DNA from: Polyodon spathula
Lineage: Eukaryota; Chordata; Actinopteri; Acipenseriformes; Polyodontidae
DNA: 64,000 bases
Direction: 5' to 3'
Assembly: GCF_017654505.1 (NCBI RefSeq)
Contig: NC_054559.1
Coordinates: 18,613,325-18,677,324 of the forward strand
Shown here one piece after another: positions 61,987 to 64,000 of this stretch; positions within the stretch are counted from its first letter, which is position 1; every line of letters begins with the position of its first letter. The translations under genes were made by a program, and so were the position numbers. The notes under the pieces were generated by a model. The model did no database searches. It was not told the DNA's origin and worked only from the letters and a program-made list of their open reading frames with translations.

Positions 61987-62190
61987 TCTGTGGCCAGTCC
62001 AATGAAACCTTCTGAATAACGTTACGCTAACACATTGACTTGCATACCGCTTTGTAGTTTTCCATATACTTATCGACAAAAAAACAAACGGACAACAAGT
62101 GAAAAATGTGACATTTTTGAAGTCTAACAGGAAATGCTGTACTGCTGTTATGACTTTATGTAGCTTCTTTGATTAAATGATGCTGCATAA
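61987..62190. mobile_element. MITE family member forming the start of the ADAM10-like 3' UTR
   Basis: Two bases after the ADAM10-like stop the text becomes CTGTGGCCAGTCCAATGAAA, then CATTGACTTGCATACCGCTT, TTTTCCATATACTTATCGAC and GTGAAAAATGTGACATTTTT, all shared with 38837-39114. The left terminal repeat is deleted internally and the right end is not clear. Confidence 0.75.
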
Positions 62191-64000
62191 CATATCAAGA
62201 TTATGTTCTTGTAGTTATGAGTCACCTTCAGCATGTTTCCATTGTTGCAGAGCGTATAGTATTTATAGTAGGAGTGCAGGAGCTTTAATGTCAGCTGTGC
62301 AAGGTATGGCACCAGCGCCTCATGCAGTAATAATGACGGCTGTGGCTTCTGCCAGTCACCGTGCCGGTCAGGGCGTGCCATAAATCACAAACACAGCAGA
62401 CGGACAATGTCATTACAATTCAGTTCTGCATTTAAAAGGCTGAAAGATGAACAGCAGGTCAGATCAACCCCTTAGCTGGTACCGAATTCCAGTTCTGAGA
62501 TCATGCTGTTTTTGAGTTTCTCTTCACATGCTCCAGAGCTGTGCTATTCACTTGGGGCTCTTTCAGTCCAATCCAGGACCTAGACCCAACACAGTGTTTA
62601 ATTACTGCATTGGACACAATGCAGAGTAGGTTCAATTGAAGACCAGGTTGGAAGTAGGGTGACTGGAATGGTTGGAAAGAGCCATAAGGGAATATCAATG
62701 ACTAGAACAATAGAGATATGCACATCAACAGCAATACATATTTAGAGCAATACATGGATCTATGGAGGTATAAGCTGTATTTCTGCATGCTTTTTTGTGT
62801 GTGATGAAAGGTAAAGGTAATTGACACAACCTGGCATAATTCCTGCTTCCCCCCTTCCATTCAGTCCAGGGCCTCTCTCTGGTGGACTGTCCGTTGTTTT
62901 GAATCACTTGGTGAGATGCAAGTTAAGTAGCCCATTGCAATTTGGACAAATTAACTTGATGAAGTTTAAAAAAAATAAAATAAAAAATCCCTTAAACAGA
63001 AATGCTTTTTGCTCAGAGAGCACGATTAATTTGAAAATTGTTGTTGGTTGTAAAGAAACAAGAAAACGAACAGGTGAACAATTGGTTATAATTTATTAAA
63101 ACATCACATTTACAGTTATGTACAAAAAATTCTGCTGCTTTGAGATTTAATCCTTCCCCCTCGAACAATCGTTCAATGTTTTACATCTCTATCAATTTAC
63201 AGTATTAACATGTCTTTCGTTTTACTGCTTGACCTTTTTTCATCAGCGCAAAACACTAAACACTGTTAAAAAAATAAATAGATCTCTACAAGCAATTCAA
63301 GACCACACACATTTTGTCTCCCAGTATAAAACAGAATATATACGAAGTATGAAAACAATTTTACAGCACAGATGTCCTCAGCTAAACAAAAATGAAGAAC
63401 GTTTACTACACGTGCAAACTGACGAGTGAAAACTCTGAAGGTTATTTTCAATCGCTATTATATAGCGTGATAACTTAAAACCCAAGGTCAACTTTAAAAG
63501 GTACAACCTCACCTTTGTAGCTCAACATTTAGAGTACTGTCTGTCACACTAATAAATTGTTAGTGAAATAATAAAGGCACAGGTAGAATGCATCAGCAGC
63601 AAGCTATTTGATATTCTTCTGTAGAACAAACACCCACATATAAAGGCAAAGAGCATTCTGTGATATCAATTATATTTCTGAATGTTAACAGCTGTTCATT
63701 GCAAGAGTCATGTAAAGGCAGCAAATAATACATCAGGGCTGATTTTAATGATCTCAACCGCGGTCCATCTTAATAGCGTTAAACGCACTAAAGCGTGCAT
63801 TACCGCAGATCACTTTGCCCAGCACTGTATTTAGTGAAGTCAACCCTGTGGGTAATTATAGTGAGCTATAGAGAAGCAGCTGTTAAAACAGCTATGCTGT
63901 AAAAAACACACACATTAGAAAATATACCTCAAGTGTTCGTTTTGTAAGACGGGGAGTTTTATTTTGCTTGAACAATTTGTATTTTGGTATAAAGCCCATG
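62191..64000. other. ADAM10-like 3' UTR / downstream DNA
   Basis: Possible polyadenylation signals are ATTAAA at 62172-62177 (inside the MITE) and AATAAA at about 62976-62985. Beyond these I see no exon or gene to the window end. Confidence 0.5.

Overview
This window is vertebrate nuclear DNA from a ray-finned fish. Evidence: genes are split into short exons with GT/AG borders and long AT-rich introns; there are many microsatellites; tRNA-headed SINEs, a CR1/L2-like LINE, a Tc1 element and MITEs lie between exons. The SINE and LINE tails resemble repeats I associate with sturgeon and paddlefish (Acipenseriformes), but that assignment is from memory and is an inference.

Three protein-coding genes are supported. 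(1) Minus strand, 1544-28548: the 3' 13 exons of an EPS15L1 (EPS15R) endocytic adaptor. They encode the coiled coil, about 21 DPF motifs, a proline-rich SH3 ligand and two UIMs. All EH-domain exons are absent. (2) Plus strand, 31783-33074: the last five exons of a SAFB-family nuclear RNA-binding protein, again with no 5' part. (3) Plus strand, 40238-61985: an apparently complete 16-exon ADAM10-like membrane metalloprotease of 711 codons, with signal peptide, prodomain, furin site, HExGHxxGxxH zinc site, disintegrin/cysteine-rich region, one membrane segment and a divergent short basic tail.

Genes 1 and 2 are both truncated at their 5' ends, facing each other across a 500-N assembly gap (29468-29967). 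Either a large head-to-head region is missing there, or two contigs were wrongly joined. SAFB next to an ADAM10-like gene mirrors SLTM near ADAM10 on human 15q, so this locus may be a whole-genome-duplication partner of that one.

Layout: 1-28.5 kb, EPS15L1 exons and introns holding an inverted compound repeat (4.0 kb), a MITE (5.1 kb), a dead LINE (15.5 kb), a palindrome around (AT)n (20.0 kb), a Tc1 element (21.0 kb) and a SINE (22.4 kb). 28.8-31.8 kb, a solo LTR and the gap. 31.8-33.4 kb, SAFB 3' end. 33.4-40.2 kb, intergenic DNA with LINE and MITE remnants. 40.2-62 kb, ADAM10-like gene with a telomere-like array (48.4 kb) and several microsatellites in its introns. 62-64 kb, 3' UTR/intergenic. 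No bacterial features, CRISPR arrays or genuine RNA genes were seen.
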